Origin: Microdochium bolleyi
Taxonomy: Eukaryota > Ascomycota > Sordariomycetes > Xylariales > Microdochiaceae
NCBI GenBank assembly: GCA_001566295.1
Contig: KQ964251.1
Coordinates: 563,838-627,837, forward strand
DNA length: 64,000 nt
Direction of reading: 5' to 3'
Shown here: piece by piece, positions 33,190 through 45,468 of the stretch
Position numbering within the stretch: position 1 is the stretch's first letter
Layout of the letters: the number at the start of each line of letters is the position of its first letter
Position numbers and translations under genes: made by a program
The notes under the pieces: generated by a model
Database searches by the model: none
Told to the model about the DNA's origin: nothing
Seen by the model: the letters and a program-made list of their open reading frames with translations, nothing else

Positions 33190-35106
33190 GTGCGCGGCCG
33201 ACGAGGATGGAGATGTGCAGGAGGCGAACGAACACAGTGACGTTGCGCCTCCTGTACGTGGGGATATGAAGACGTAGTTGCTTTCACAAAACCCCGGTGC
33301 AAATAGGGCAACAGAACCACTGGGCGAGGAGAGAGTGAGCCCGACGGATAACTACCTGAAGGCTAAGGTAGGGTGCACAAATGTTGGGCTGCGGTGCGTG
33401 AAGTGTGCTCGAGGTGCGGCAGGCGCGATCCAACCAGAAGAGGGCGCGGAAGGTCACGGGCTGGCGATGGTTGCAGGGCCGTGTAATTGGTTGATGTGGC
33501 TGGCAACGAGATGGCAGCGTGGCTTATACGGACAAGGCGGGGGGGACCAGACGAAGGAGTCGCGATGATGAGCAGCTACGTATGATACGGTATGATATGG
33601 TCTGGTATGGTAGGGTCTGGTGGGTTCGTGTCCGCGCGGTAGAGACCGTCGAAAAGAGACTTATTGTGTTCCCGAAGCCAGGCGATGAGATAGGGATGCC
33701 AGAGCAATGGAGTGAGAGGAGGAGGCGCCTGTGGGATTTTGGGCAGTGGTGTGGTTTTGATGGTTCGGTTGTGGGCGGGTGATTGTGAGTGGGCGATGGA
33801 GGGACGGGAGGGGGAAGCGTGGGCGCGGGTCGGCGGCTGGGATCAGGGCTGGAGGGGCCGCCCAGGTTGTATCGGCCCTGCTGAGGTTGTGCGTCTAGAA
33901 GGCTTCACACGCAGCAGGCTGCAGCTTCAGCGGTGCTGTGAGGTCATCCAGGCATGCACAATGCTGGGCCGGGCTGTGCTTGCTGCAGAGCTGTGGAGGG
34001 CGTTTAGTCGAGACAGAGAGAGATCGAGATGGAGTCGGCGTCGATGACGGGCAGGAACAGGCAGGAACAGGCAGGGACAGAACAGCAGAGCGGAGAATGG
34101 AAGAGAAGAGCAGCAGGCCCGGCCAGTTCCCAACAATTATCAATCATCAACGACCCCTCGCGCAACCCATGCAAGGCGTCAGGAGGCCACCGAGTCCGGA
34201 ACATTGGCCTGCTGCACGATGAAATTACCTCGAGGCAGGCGCATGCAGCCGAGACAGGGCCATTGTCACTGTCGTCGTTCTCTCGCAGGTCCCGAGCTTG
34301 GCCGCTAGTCTGTCCACAGCTCTCCACCATGTTCCATTGTCCTCTGTCCCCGAAGTCAACGAGCCTCTGATCCCCCAGCCACCTGCACGCCATCAGTCTC
34401 GATGATATGGCCTCCAACCGGAGTTCGCCCTCGAGACTCTGCAGGAGCCGCAGCAGAGGGGCACAGGACAGGGGGGCCCTTGCCGGCCTCTGGTCATCTG
34501 TCACATGGCCCTGCCCGCCCGCGCCGTTGGCATCGAGACTGATTCAAGACAAGACAAGCGGCAATGCCTCAGCATCGGGGCGGTGAGTTTCGCACACGAA
34601 CCCGGCAAAGGGAGCAGAGCATCGTCGAGGAACAACTCAGCACTGCCAAAGATGGGCATCACAGGCAAGGAGACTATCTGGACCAAGACATGGTCAGCGC
34701 TCGTGACTCCGAATAACAGTGAAGCGTCTGCAATGCCCACATCCCGGCCATTGATTGGGCTGGTCTGCTGTCAAGAGTGCACCTGCAGCACTTTGGAGCA
34801 GTGCTGATCACTTGGAGAAGCAGCCCTGGAGGGCAAGTATCCGCAATGGACACGGCACCACTTGAGCAAGCAGCGGGCGGGGTGGCTGATTGGCCTATGC
34901 CATATCAAGTAAGCCTGGCTCTTCCCGGGCGCCTGGGTTAGCTGCCCCTCGGACCACAGAATCGATAAGGGCTTATCGCTACGCGGGGCACCTGCTAGAT
35001 TTCCCGGCCATGCACTCACGATAGCTTCATTCGAGGCCGCCGATGTCGTGATAGTTGACCGCACAAGCTACCAAGCCGTCGACAGTGTCGTTTAGTTGAG
35101 CCCATC
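33190..35106. other. Intergenic, about 1.9 kb
   Basis: Divergent promoters of the membrane protein gene and BUD32. It includes a degenerate GT/AT tandem tract (~33576-33632) and three tandem copies of a 10-mer (GCAGGAACAG, third copy with one change) at 34051-34080. No coding sequence was recognised. Confidence 0.5.
34051..34080. repeat. Tandem 10-mer, three copies
   Basis: Three adjacent copies of GCAGGAACAG, the last with a single A-to-G change. A non-coding minisatellite in the divergent promoter region. Confidence 0.8.
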
Positions 35107-36216
35107 ATGGCCGCCATCACCGAATCGCAAGTCACGCCCCTGGCGCCGCCGCAGCCCGGGACGGCCCCAAAGGAGCCCGCCTTCCCGCTCCCCCGACTCC
35201 TCACGCTCCCGTCCTCGACCGCGCCGGAGCTAATCACCCAGGGCGCCGAGGGCCGGCTGTACAAGTCTACGTACCTTCTACCGAGCCTCCCCTGCGCGCT
35301 CAAGCACCGGCCCTCAAAGCCCTGGCGGCACCCGGTCCTCGACGCCCGCCTCACCCGCCACCGCATCCTTTCCGAGGCCCGCATCCTCATCAAGTGCCGC
35401 CGCGAGGGCGTCCCCGTGCCCGCTGTATACGCCGTGGAGATTTCGGACGAGCTGTCCGCGGCATCTGTGGTTTCGGGCAGGACGGCAGCAGCCACACAAC
35501 AACAACAACAACCCGAGACGACTTCAATACCACAGCCCGACGCCTCATCATCGGAATCAACACAACCTGCATATGCCACGGGCGGCGGCACCCTGACGCT
35601 GGAGTGGATCGAGGGCGAGCCCGTGCGTAAGCCGATCAATGAGTGGCTGCGGCGGCGGCGGGAGTCGGAACGCCAGGCCGGCCGGGCCGGGGACGCGCCC
35701 GTGTCGGGCGACCTGCCGGAAGACGCGGACCTCGTCGACGTAATGCGCCGCATCGGGTCCGCGGTCGGCCGGCTGCACCGCGTGGGCATAATCCACGGGG
35801 ACCTGACGACGAGCAACATGATGCTGCGCCACTCGAGGCTGTCGTCGTCGTCCAGCACCAGCAATAGCAACAACAAGCGAAAACATGACGGTGGAGAAGA
35901 GGGGGATGCCCCCGCTGGAGAAATACAGCCCACAACTTCCGGAGAAGCAGCAGCAGCAACAGCAGACCAGTCCATCCTGGACGGCGAGATCGTCATTATA
36001 GACTTTGGCCTCGCGGCGCAGGGGTCCGCGGACGAGGACCGCGCCGTGGACCTGTACGTGCTCGAGCGCGCGTTCGCGAGCACGCACCCGCGCGCCGAGT
36101 CGCTGTTCAGGGTCGTGCTGGAGGCGTACGGCAAGGAGTTCAAGACGGCCGGCGTGGTGCTGCGGAAGCTCGAGGACGTGAGGATGAGAGGGCGCAAGAG
36201 GAGCATGCTTGGCTGA
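35107..36216 (+). CDS. bud32: Bud32, EKC/KEOPS complex protein kinase
   Basis: A single exon of 369 aa. It is the small piD261/Bud32 (PRPK) kinase: ITQGAEGRLYKS as the glycine loop, K66 (CALKHR) as the ATP lysine, RHPVLDARLTRHRILSEAR as the family signature, HGDLTTSN at 230-237 as the catalytic loop, and D299-F300-G301 as the metal-binding motif. The C-terminus carries LDLYV-like and GRKRSM motifs typical of Bud32. It acts with Kae1, Cgi121 and Pcc1 in making the t6A tRNA modification. It is longer than yeast Bud32 (261 aa) because of two low-complexity insertions: a Gln/Ser/Thr linker at ~118-157 in the N lobe and a Ser/Asn/Lys/Glu linker at ~243-290 just before DFG. The ATG has the context CCCATCATGG. 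Confidence 0.95.
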   Translation: MAAITESQVTPLAPPQPGTAPKEPAFPLPRLLTLPSSTAPELITQGAEGRLYKSTYLLPSLPCALKHRPSKPWRHPVLDARLTRHRILSEARILIKCRREGVPVPAVYAVEISDELSAASVVSGRTAAATQQQQQPETTSIPQPDASSSESTQPAYATGGGTLTLEWIEGEPVRKPINEWLRRRRESERQAGRAGDAPVSGDLPEDADLVDVMRRIGSAVGRLHRVGIIHGDLTTSNMMLRHSRLSSSSSTSNSNNKRKHDGGEEGDAPAGEIQPTTSGEAAAATADQSILDGEIVIIDFGLAAQGSADEDRAVDLYVLERAFASTHPRAESLFRVVLEAYGKEFKTAGVVLRKLEDVRMRGRKRSMLG

Positions 36217-36582
36217 GGGTCCTGATATAAACGGGGAAAGAGGACAGTGCCCCCTTTCATGCATAATGATCAAAAATACAAATCAAAATCAATCGGTACC
36301 ATGGGGCCGCTGGGCTTTGGTGTCTGCTGGTTGAAATTGTGACTATGCTCGATGCTTGTTGGGGAGCGTGGGATACCCACCCTACTTCACAGCCATTACT
36401 TGCAGAATGACACAGAGACCAATGGCAGAGAGACGAACGTGTCATAGAACAATTGATCATGTCATATATGCAAAACCATGTTCCTTGAAGCTATGCTGAG
36501 TAAGAATGCAACGAGAAATGCAGAGGACCGGGTCTCCTTGGTCACAACGCAAGGTACCTTCTCCGGACAATTGTACGACTGC
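36217..36582. other. Intergenic, 3' ends of convergent genes
   Basis: 3' flanks of BUD32 and the GCLM-like gene. Nothing else recognised. Confidence 0.5.
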
Positions 36583-37758
36583 CTACTGCGTCCGCGCCCT
36601 CTTGGAATCCCGCTGTCCGGCCTCCTCGGCATCAGCCAGCTCGGCGCCCGCAAAGTAGCCCTTGTTCTCGATGACGCCCCGGTCCTTGACAAACGCCGTG
36701 TACTTTACAACCCACTCGGGCAGGAGGTCGCCCTTGAGCAGCCCACCCTGCTCCTGCTCCTGCTTCTGCTGAGCGCTGTCATCACCCCCGCTGGCGGCAA
36801 GGATGTCCGCGCCGCCCTTCTCCCTGGGTCCCAGCAGCTCCCGGAGCGTCCCGCTGGGCAGGATGTCCGTGCTGTCACTGTGCGTGAGGAGCTCGATATT
36901 CTCCTTCTTCGCGAACTGAACCAGCGGTGGCGGCACGCTGCAGCAGTTCTTCACGTTGATCTGGTCAACGGCCGGCCGTGTTTGGACCTTGCCTAGGAAT
37001 CGCTGGAGCTTCTCGCTGCCGAATTCCGCAAGACCCAGACGGCCGATGCGTCCCTGCGCGTGCAGACCCTCGAGGACCTCCCACGTGGCCAGCTCGTCGG
37101 CGTCGTTGCCCATCCTGGCGTTCTTCTTGTCGGCCTCCCACTCGCAGTCACCCTCGAAAGATATCCCCGGGAATGACACTATGAGCAGGTCCACTGTCAA
37201 ATCCTCAGGCCCGGCGCCGAGCTCCTTGCCCACCAGGTCGAGGGCCTGCGCGATGTATGCGGACCGCTGAGCAACGGGCGCTGTGGGGAGGAAGAACATC
37301 TTGACTGTGATCTCGTACTGCGCACGGTCTTCTTGGAGGCCAGCCGTGGACCAATCGATGCGCGGAATGTAGAGAGTACCGTCATCTTCTTGCGCGGTCC
37401 AGGCGTCTGCTGTGCTGGTAGGGGTCCTTGAGCCATTGACTTCGGCGTGGGAGGTCCCGTTGGTGCCATTCACAGGCTCCTGTACGCATTGCAGCCCCGC
37501 GCCATAGTCTTGCTGGGCCGAGGAGAAGCTGACGCGGAGGGAGTTGACGAGTTCGAGGTTGGACCGGCTGATGCCCGGCTTGCGTATTATGGCTGGGCCG
37601 CCCGAGATGATGTTCCTGCAGGTCGAACATCGGTTTTAGTCAGCGCTGTGTCGCAAGGAATTCTTGCCGAGGGAGCACGCCAACAGACGCATCGAGTCGA
37701 CAAAGCAAAGATCGAGACATTATGACGCATACCCGGTGGACAGGACGATGCGCGTCAT
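36583..37758 (-). CDS. Glutamate-cysteine ligase modifier (regulatory) subunit-like protein
   Basis: Exons 37758-37733 (26 nt) and 37615-36583 give 352 aa; the 117-nt intron has a GTATGC donor and CAG acceptor. The joined N-terminus reads MTRIVLSTGNIISGGPAIIR, a typical start for this family. The protein has an aldo-keto-reductase-like barrel: VDLLIVSFPG, WEVLEGLHAQGRIGRLGLAEF and NVKNCCSVPPPLVQFAKKENIELLTH (quoted in parts) match the strand pattern of GCLM, and the C-terminus ends with a helix and a basic tail. In other eukaryotes this subunit binds the catalytic ligase and lowers its Km for glutamate and its feedback inhibition by glutathione. An oxidoreductase of the wider AKR fold is the alternative. 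The catalytic subunit is not in this window. A Gln/Glu-rich insertion lies at ~278-290. Confidence 0.85.
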
Positions 37759-38663
37759 GGTTTAGGCGCAGCGGACCTCAAACGGGCACCGAATGTTTGA
37801 GGAGGGGTTCGGGGCACAAGCTGCTTTTCGTCCGAGAAGTCCGGGTGGCGGAATGCGCTCCGCTGGCACGCGGCCAGAAATTGCTGACGGGGAGCGAGGT
37901 CTAGCGAATGATGTAGATGCGGGATGTTGCCATTCGGGGTCGGGATGAGTCGAGGAGCCGAACCAGAGATGGAATTTGAGGAATGGTAAGCATAAAGTTT
38001 AGATCTGGAGGGGCCGAGACCCTAGTGGGCGAAGTCGGCCGCCAACGGATGTTCAACCTGGGAAGGCCGTGAGAAAACGCCGCTAGAAAGTGGTCGAGTG
38101 GGGGTCGGCGTGGCAGACAGGGGATCGATCTGAGGTCGCAAGGGCGTGTGCAGAAGGGGATGAATAAGCATTTTTGGTCATCGGACCAAGCTCGGGATGC
38201 AGAGACGAAGGCTGCCGACACGAGGCAATGTCGTTGTCCTCGTTCTGTATACCATATCGCGTGGGAAGCGTGGAGGTGACACCACACGATGTTGTTACGA
38301 TGCCCGGCTTATGCGCAGATCCGGGACATCCGGTCCGGGACACTCGGACACCGATGCGGAACGCGGGTTTCTAACACGTGAGAGTCTGACCATCTTGTTC
38401 AACACGTATTCACCAATGATGTACATCAGCCGCTTGCGCGGGTCTGCTATTGAAATCCCCTTTCATCGTACAGGCGGCGATAATTTGTTGAGATGACACG
38501 CAGGGTTGTGAGATCGTTGTGGTGATATCCGGATCCGGTCTTGATTGCAAGCCGGGCTTGCTGAACGACGCTGTCGATGCTGATCCTAGGCTGTATCAGA
38601 TGCTCATTGATATAGCTACACTCCGAGCTCTCTGGCTGCTCACTTTTCGAGAGCATTGCCTGT
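37759..38663. other. Intergenic, about 0.9 kb
   Basis: Promoter of the GCLM-like gene and 3' flank of ALG13. Nothing else recognised. Confidence 0.5.
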
Positions 38664-39537
38664 TTACTCGATATGTAGGCGTTGCGGATCCGTCCGGTCT
38701 GGCCCAGGTGGCATGCCGAGATTGATAGCGTCGTACAAGCCTCCAGGATGCGGACGGGACATGCCCTTAGGGTCCTGTGGTGGCCACTGCTTGGGGGTAT
38801 GCGTGCTGATGTATTCAACAGCCTCGGCGAGGTGACTTTTGCACAACATGTTTAGCTTGGATAGGGTGATTCATGCACTCAGTCGGCTTAACGTACCCGA
38901 TCCTCCCGGACACCAAGAAGCCCTGAGTCTGCATCTCGTCTGCTAATTCAGCTTGGTGATTGTCCATCAGACTTTCGTTAGGCACCGCGATGAGCTTTGC
39001 ATTGTACCGAAGAGCATCCATTATGCTACCGGAACCTACATTGTGCCTGTGTGAATATGATTGCCCTGCGTAATGATCGAGCAGCTTCCTGAGGACATGG
39101 GGAGGGATGGAGTGCGACTCACCAGCATGAGATATGATAACCCCGTATCCTCGTCGACCTTGCTCACCACCTTCCGCTGACGGTCCGGCAAGCTGCATCA
39201 TCTTGCCAATCTCGTCGGTATAGGCAAAACTCTCGATTTGAAGATTATCTGACGCGGAGTCTTTGCTACCTAACGTGCTAGATGTGCTTGTTGCCGTCTT
39301 GAAATATTCAAGATCTGGCCCACATTGGACCAGGAGCCTCGTGTAGCCCAGGCTGCGCAGCTTCTGTCTGAAGTCTCCGGAGGCGACCTCTTCCAACAAG
39401 GGGCGGAAACCAGCCGTGGCACCTATTGTGACGAAACATGTTCGCGGAAGGGCTGGGTCTGGCTTGTCTGCGTGTTCGACGGGCTGCAGTGTGGCCCTGA
39501 GGCGAGGGTCGTTCATGTCTCGAGTATGAGCCGCCAT
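38664..39537 (-). CDS. alg13: UDP-GlcNAc transferase subunit Alg13
   Basis: Exons 39537-39123, 39035-38897 and 38835-38664 give 241 aa; introns are 87 nt (GTGAGT...TAG) and 61 nt (GTACGT...AAG). The first junction rebuilds the family signature SHAGSGSIMDALR, and the second rebuilds GRIGHLAEAVEYI. The N-terminal Rossmann strand CFVTIGATAGFRPLLEEV and the loop LLVQCGPD are typical. Alg13 is the cytosolic catalytic half that docks on membrane-bound Alg14 at the ER and adds the second GlcNAc to the dolichol-linked N-glycan precursor. A Ser/Thr-rich insertion follows the second strand. The ATG at 39537 is the first in the frame. The C-terminal tail (Pro-rich, ~45 aa) is not obviously conserved. 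It is divergent from RSM24, sharing a 548-bp promoter region. Confidence 0.92.
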
Positions 39538-40085
39538 GATAATCGCGTTGGTCGGCGTCAGCTCAATGGATTTGCGAGAAGGGTCCCGTAGGCAGTGATG
39601 GTCAATCTGGCCTCGCAAGGGACTGTTGATGAGGAGATCAACTTGTATGATATGTGGTCGCCAGTGCTGGGAGTGTTATGGTGCCAGCGGGGCTCATGAG
39701 ACCTGGAGCTATCGAGGATGGGCGGCAGTATCCTTGGACCGTGACACAGGAAGCTACGTCCGGGAAGACTCAACTGCACTCATCTCAGTTGCATGGCACC
39801 AGTGCTGTCTCGGGTCGATAGTGAGTCTTGGAATAATTGACGATGGGTGATTTCGTCCGACTGCACTGGCTTTCACGCACGTTGACCTTCAGCCACATTT
39901 GGAAGCCCAGCTCTTTCACCTGGTGGAGCCAGCTGTGTGGCTCGGCCAATCATGGGCCCCCGCTCCCTGGGCGGAGTGCAGGCTGGACCTCACCCGCCGA
40001 AATTTGTCTATTCCATGTCTCGAGATCGCGAGTTGGCCCGAAGCCCGCAGTCGGCGATCAGCACCACAATCACCCCTCAACCATC
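39538..40085. other. Divergent promoter region, ALG13 / RSM24
   Basis: 548 bp between two divergent housekeeping starts. No other gene or clear factor site was recognised. Confidence 0.5.
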
Positions 40086-41419
40086 ATGGCCTCCTGCTCC
40101 AGGTCACTCTGGCTGGGCCTGCGCGTATGCGCGAGGTCAGCGCCCAGCCCACAGCGGACATTCAGCCCCGCGTGTAGAGCGGCCGCACGGAGGGCGGCTC
40201 CGAGCACACGACGCACTCTATCCACGACGCCGTGCCGACGGGATGACAACTCGAAGAACGCCGACGGCAAAGACGCCGCAGATTCGCAATCAATAGAAGG
40301 GGAGGAGGCCCGCAGCAGCAGGGACGATCCCGAGTCCGCCGCCATCGCAGCCAAGCTCGCGACCCTCGGCCCCCAGCAGGAGCAGCAGCTCGAGCAGCTG
40401 GGTCTGGACCTGGCCCGCGCCCGGTCCGAGGCGAACCGCAACGCCGCCATCAAGAAGAAGAACGACTTCTGGTTCGCGGACGAGACGGACAGCGAGCTCT
40501 TCATCGACGAGTCGCACGAGCCTGAGGAGCCCGACCACGAGGACATCTCGACGCCCGGCCACGCAAAGTTTGAGCAGTACCGCGAGTATAGAGAATACGC
40601 TCGGCTCGCGGCGTGGCAGCTGCCATTGCTTTCAAGTAAGTGTTCACGATACTTCTTTATACATGGAACCTCACTTTTCCTGAGGACATATACTAACACC
40701 GCATGGCGCTCAAATAGAACTCGCGACGCCATTCCGACCCCCGACGGCCGAGGAGCCGCTGCGTTTCCGGTACACTACATACATGGGCGAGACGCACCCG
40801 GCTGAGAACAAGGTCGTGGTCGAGTTCTCGCCGCGCGATCTTCCCCTGACCGAGCCCCAGCAGCTCAAGCTCAAGAAGCTGCTGGGCGTGCGGTACAACC
40901 CGGAGACCGAGATCGCCAAGATCAGCTGCGAGCAGTTCGAGCACCAGGCCCAGAACAAGCGGTACCTGGGTGATCTCGTGGACAAGCTAATCGTCCAGGC
41001 AAAGGTATGTCCTTGTGATATTTGTCACTCTTGTTGCAGGTAGTGCTCTGCCCTCAGAAGCCTGCAATAGCCCATGCCAGGGACGATCTCGACTGACTCT
41101 TTATCTAATGTAGGACACTACCGACACATTCGACGACGTCCCGCTCGACACGCGGCACCACAAGGCCAAGCCCAAGATCAAGTTCCCTGTCGAGTGGCGC
41201 ATGACTGCCGAGCGGCGCAAGTTCATCGACGAGACCCGCGTGCAGGCCCAGCTCACCGACGAGACCCGCGCCGCGGACGGCACCCTGGTCGACGGCAAGC
41301 AGCGCATCGCCGAGTCATTTGTCCTCCGCGAGCAGCAGCTCGCCAAGGAGAAGCAGAGAATCCCGATGCCTGCGTACGCCCGGGGAGGTGGCGGCAAGAG
41401 GCCGGCGCCGCGGATCTGA
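40086..41419 (+). CDS. rsm24: Mitochondrial small-subunit ribosomal protein Rsm24 (mS35)
   Basis: Exons 40086-40635, 40718-41004 and 41114-41419 give 380 aa; introns are 82 nt (GTAAGT donor, perfect TACTAAC branch, TAG) and 109 nt (GTATGT, TAG). The N-terminus is basic and rich in Arg, Ser and Ala with RRTLSTTPCRRDD, a likely mitochondrial presequence. The core carries the MRP-S24/S35 domain (FRYTTYMGETHPAENKVVVEF, quoted in part), followed by LTEPQQLKLKKLLG and RYNPETEIAKIS. The C-terminal helix is basic. It should assemble in the 37S mitoribosomal subunit. A stretch of Gln/Glu/Leu-rich helix (~97-115) and an acidic block (~135-160) lie between the presequence and the domain. Confidence 0.92.
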
Positions 41420-44282
41420 GGCTTGTGTAAATGAGCTGTAAGGTCCACTGGAGAGACGACTAGTTGCTCAATGGTCAAGGCCGATATGGCCTTGCTATCG
41501 GAGCTGTGATGCGGATTGTACATCATGTAAAAAGCGCATTAGAGGAGGAAGAAAGTGTACAATACAATACAATATGGCTGGCCGGTAAGCTACAGCTGGG
41601 TCCAGTAGCGGCAATATCACGAAGAAATCGACATGAGCTTCAAACAATGATAAAGATCGCTTTGACACCAGGTCTTCTTGTGTCAGCGCTTGCCTTACAC
41701 CACCGGAAGTATGAGACACGACTATACCCATGTGACGTTGAGTAGCGCAAGATCAAACGAGCGGTCATGGACAACTGATTGACGCCATGTGCAGAGCTCG
41801 TGCGTGGAGTAGATTTTGTTCCATGGAGGATATCACAAGCCAAACTTGTCAAGCACCTCGCTGATTCAGGGACCGCCCGGGCCATCTGCCATGCAAGGGG
41901 CAAGTATTAGATCCGACGCTATTTGGTCAGGTTGCCTGCCAAAAATTCGGGGCCTCTCATTCGCTGCTATCATGTTGACCTCTAGCGACCGAGGCGGCTT
42001 TTGATTTCATATCGTTCCCGTCCAGGGATCGGCTGTATTTTATTGGCGACGTCATCCAACCGCATCGTCACCTTTGGTCTGCCGTGATTCCGGTGGCCTC
42101 CTGGCATATCCGTCCAATTGTGGGGGCTTCGATATCATCACCAAAGTGAGTACCAGAAACAAGAGTCCCGTGCGGCTGGGCTAGCATGGCATGGTACGTT
42201 GATGGTAGCCGCTGCCGGTATCCGCCTCGGACAGGGACCGGCGGGACCGATTGCCAAGCCGGCGTCTCGGCAGCGGACAAAGGAAGATGGCAACAAGTCG
42301 GAGTTCTGTGTCTCCCTCGTCACAGGCCGGACCTTTTTGAGGAACATGCATCATGTTACAGAACATCGCAGTCTCGTACATGACGTCGTGCTGTCTGACG
42401 TATGTGCTGGGTACGTGGCCTGCAGGAGTCCTGTGAGGTTAAGAGGACGCAGGCATATTGCTTGACTCGAAGGACAAGCCGTTCCTTGGCGGGGAAGCTG
42501 GGTGTTCCAACATTCTCTGATAGTATTTGCGCTTCGGGAAACCTCTCGACAGCGCGCAGCCGGCGCTGTATAGCCTGTAGTTGATTGTAGATTCACTGTC
42601 AAGATGACAGAGCCATCCACGTGCGAATGGTGGGCTCCAGAGCCGCCCACATAACAGGCACGATCTCTGCCAAGGACGCAACCCGAAGTCCGAACCCATC
42701 TGTGGAGAGCCTACATGAAACGCATTGCTAAATACGTTGCTCTGAGGCTGAAGCCAGACCACGAGCAGGGCCTAGGGAAGCAACAGCTGATCGACGCCAC
42801 AGACTCGTTGTGGGTTCAGGGAGGCCGCCCTGTCAGAGGGTGACGTCAATACGCGACTGAGCCACGTTTTTGACGTCACGCTCCAGCCAATAATTCGCAC
42901 CGGCGCGACCAGTACTCTGGGCGTTGTGGCTGATAACATCGCGGATGTTGTGGCGAGCAGGCCTCGTGTATGCCGAGTCAGAGTGGCCCGCAGCGGGAAC
43001 ATTCCAATACTGTTCGTCGGTACTTCGAGAGTCTTGAAATAGAATGATGGACAAACAGATTCCAGCTCTCTAACCATTGCAGCGCAGGCCAGACTCAGTT
43101 GCGACGGCCTGGTCAGTACCGTAGTTGAACACCGACAAGAGGCACGCTCTCTCAAAGAAACCTTGATATCTGCAGTGGCTGGCTGGCTGGCAAGGTGGAC
43201 AGCACTAGCACGATGCAGATCACATCAGATCACCAGCCTTCTCGAGTCTGGAACGAGAAGTGCCGCGGTGGGGACGTTGCCTGGTGGAGCCAGCCTGTGA
43301 TGTTGTGGGCCGGGCGCTTGAGCGGGAAATTGGCAGGCATGGCATCAATTCCTATGCCACGCGTCGAGAGCAGAGATTGCAGGGCTGAATTTGTCAGGCC
43401 GCTGCGCATGAGCATGCGACTGTTGTGATTGTGCGGAGGAGCATATCGTGCCTGGCTCCGGGCTGTGGCTTGCGCGCAGTGCGTGAACTCGGGAGAGCTG
43501 TTTCGGCTGTACTGCGTATGAGGTCATCTGGAGTGCGGCCAGGGCGGGAGACGGCACACTATGGGCGCGCAGGACAGAGGAAACCACAGGTGTCTCGACA
43601 CCCAAGATAGGCACAGTACAATACTCCAAACAGGGAAACCATGCGAGATGGCCGGGCCGGCGTCGTGCGAGAGAGAGTCGCGAGAGCGGGCGCGCCGGCA
43701 TGTATGACGTCTTGCCGCGAGGGTGCTGGGCCTAGCATGCGATGATGATGTCCAGGTGATGCTCAGGGCCAGCCAAGGTGCAGCACAAGGCGGCCGGTGT
43801 GGGTGGAGGCGCTCGTGCAATGGCGCAAGCCAGGCAGGGGCAGCCGTTGCCGAGCAGGATCCCCCCGGCGCCCGGCACAGCCAGAGCCGGCCACCTGGGC
43901 AGCAGCATCGTGCTCGAGCCTTGGGGCGCAGAAGGCGGCGTCGCCTTCGAGGCAGCCCTGGAGGCCCTTGGCAGACGCGCTGGTCCACTCGATTCGACCA
44001 AGCACCAGCAGGTTGCCCGGCTAGCATGGCGCCTGCCGTCTGCGGTTCAGTCAATTGTTGCCCCGGCCCTGCTGTCATACGCAGCAAGGCAGGAGCTCCA
44101 GATTTGCGCTGTCACTCTTGTATTTAACCTTCTGCTCCCCGTCCACACACTTTGGCTTGTTCTGTTGTTCTCTCCTCCATCCATCAGCTACAGAATAACC
44201 AATCTTCGTCCACAAAGACACCTCTACAATCACCACAACACCCACAACACCCGCTCTCGTCACCACCACAACACCAGCCAAC
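41420..44282. other. Intergenic, about 2.9 kb
   Basis: No gene is recognised between RSM24 and PMP3. Open frames here are short and carry no family signature. The last ~150 bp before PMP3 hold a TATTTAA box (near 44130) and a long C/A-rich, G-poor leader, which mark the PMP3 promoter and 5' UTR. Confidence 0.5.
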
Positions 44283-44538
44283 ATGCCTTTCACCGCCAGC
44301 GACATCTGCAAGATCATTCTTGCCATCATCCTCCCGCCCGTCGGTGTCTTCCTCGAGCGCGGCTGCGGTGCCGACTTCTGCATCAACATTCTCCTCACCA
44401 TTCTCGGTTACATCCCCGGCATCATCCACGCTCTGTAAGCTCCCATCTCCCCACCTGCGTCAGCCGACGCACGGCTACGTATGCGTCGACGCATGACTAA
44501 CAAGCTCGCCCCACAGGTACATCATCCTTAAGTACTAA
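44283..44538 (+). CDS. pmp3: Plasma membrane proteolipid 3 (Pmp3 family)
   Basis: Exons 44283-44434 and 44517-44538 (82-nt intron, GTAAGC donor, TGACTAAC branch, CAG acceptor) give 57 aa. The protein is the complete Pmp3/UPF0057 unit: MPFTASDICKIILAIILPPV, then GVFLERGCGADFCINILLTI, then LGYIPGIIHALYIILKY. Two membrane helices flank the conserved GCGADFCINI loop. In yeast Pmp3 limits membrane hyperpolarisation and excess cation uptake, and it is salt- and stress-induced. It is too short to stand out by length, and only the intron removal gives the conserved YIILKY ending. A long C/A-rich leader precedes the ATG, which fits a strongly expressed gene. Confidence 0.95.
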
Positions 44539-45468
44539 GCTCCCAGTAACCCTGCACTCATGTCCAGTGCCGGTTCCGGGACCCCTGTCGCACGCCACCC
44601 CCAAAGCGTTGCAAGTGAATCCCAGCCAGCCCGCCCATTCACGGCGGCAGACATGAACACGAGTCGAGCCTGCAAGCCCCAGCGACGACACCACACACCA
44701 TGATACCCAGTCTCCATTTTGTCGCCATTGCTGGCAGGAATCCGACGACTCACCACACTCTGGTGCGACAGCCTCGCTATCGCATCAACACCGCCAACAC
44801 ATCTTCTCTGATTACGACCAGTTCAGCGCACGCATGACAAACATGCTGAGCCATCGGTGGAGTTTTGGGAAAGTCGCATCTGGCATTGCATCGCCCGGTT
44901 GGCCAGCTTTTTGAGCATTTTTATAATTGTCGCAATAGTAATGACAGTAATGATGTATAAACGCACATCGGATACTCACCTCGCTCTTTGTTTCAGTGAT
45001 CTGCTTGAAAATTATGTATTTTGAGTTGCCGTCTGCAGTACGGGCCGCAAGAAATCATTGATCGGCTTCTGTATCGATGTGGCAAGGCAGTGCAGCGGAC
45101 ATTGGCACTGTCTTTTGAAACCTTGACCAAAGCCTTCAATAATCAACGAGCCTGCCTTGCACCGCTAATTGGTGAATGATGCTTTGGGCATCTGCTGAAA
45201 CCCGGAACAATCGATCTTGGCCAGGATCCTGGCCAATTTGGCGATCTCTGTGCCGAGGCATACAAAATTCACGTTCGTTTCACGTACTAGTGCCATTTGG
45301 CTGCCAATATGTATGAACGGTTGATCTATGATAATGCAGCACAGGCCGCCTTTGCGCCACGTCTACTCTGAAGTTTGTGTAGGCTGTTCTAAACCACCCA
45401 CGAGTTTTATCTCACCCGCCTCTTGAACCAAGACGAATGTCGCTCTCCGTCCCGTCCACCCCATCTCC
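44539..45468. other. Intergenic, about 0.9 kb
   Basis: 3' flanks of PMP3 and GPI11, which converge. Nothing else recognised. Confidence 0.5.
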
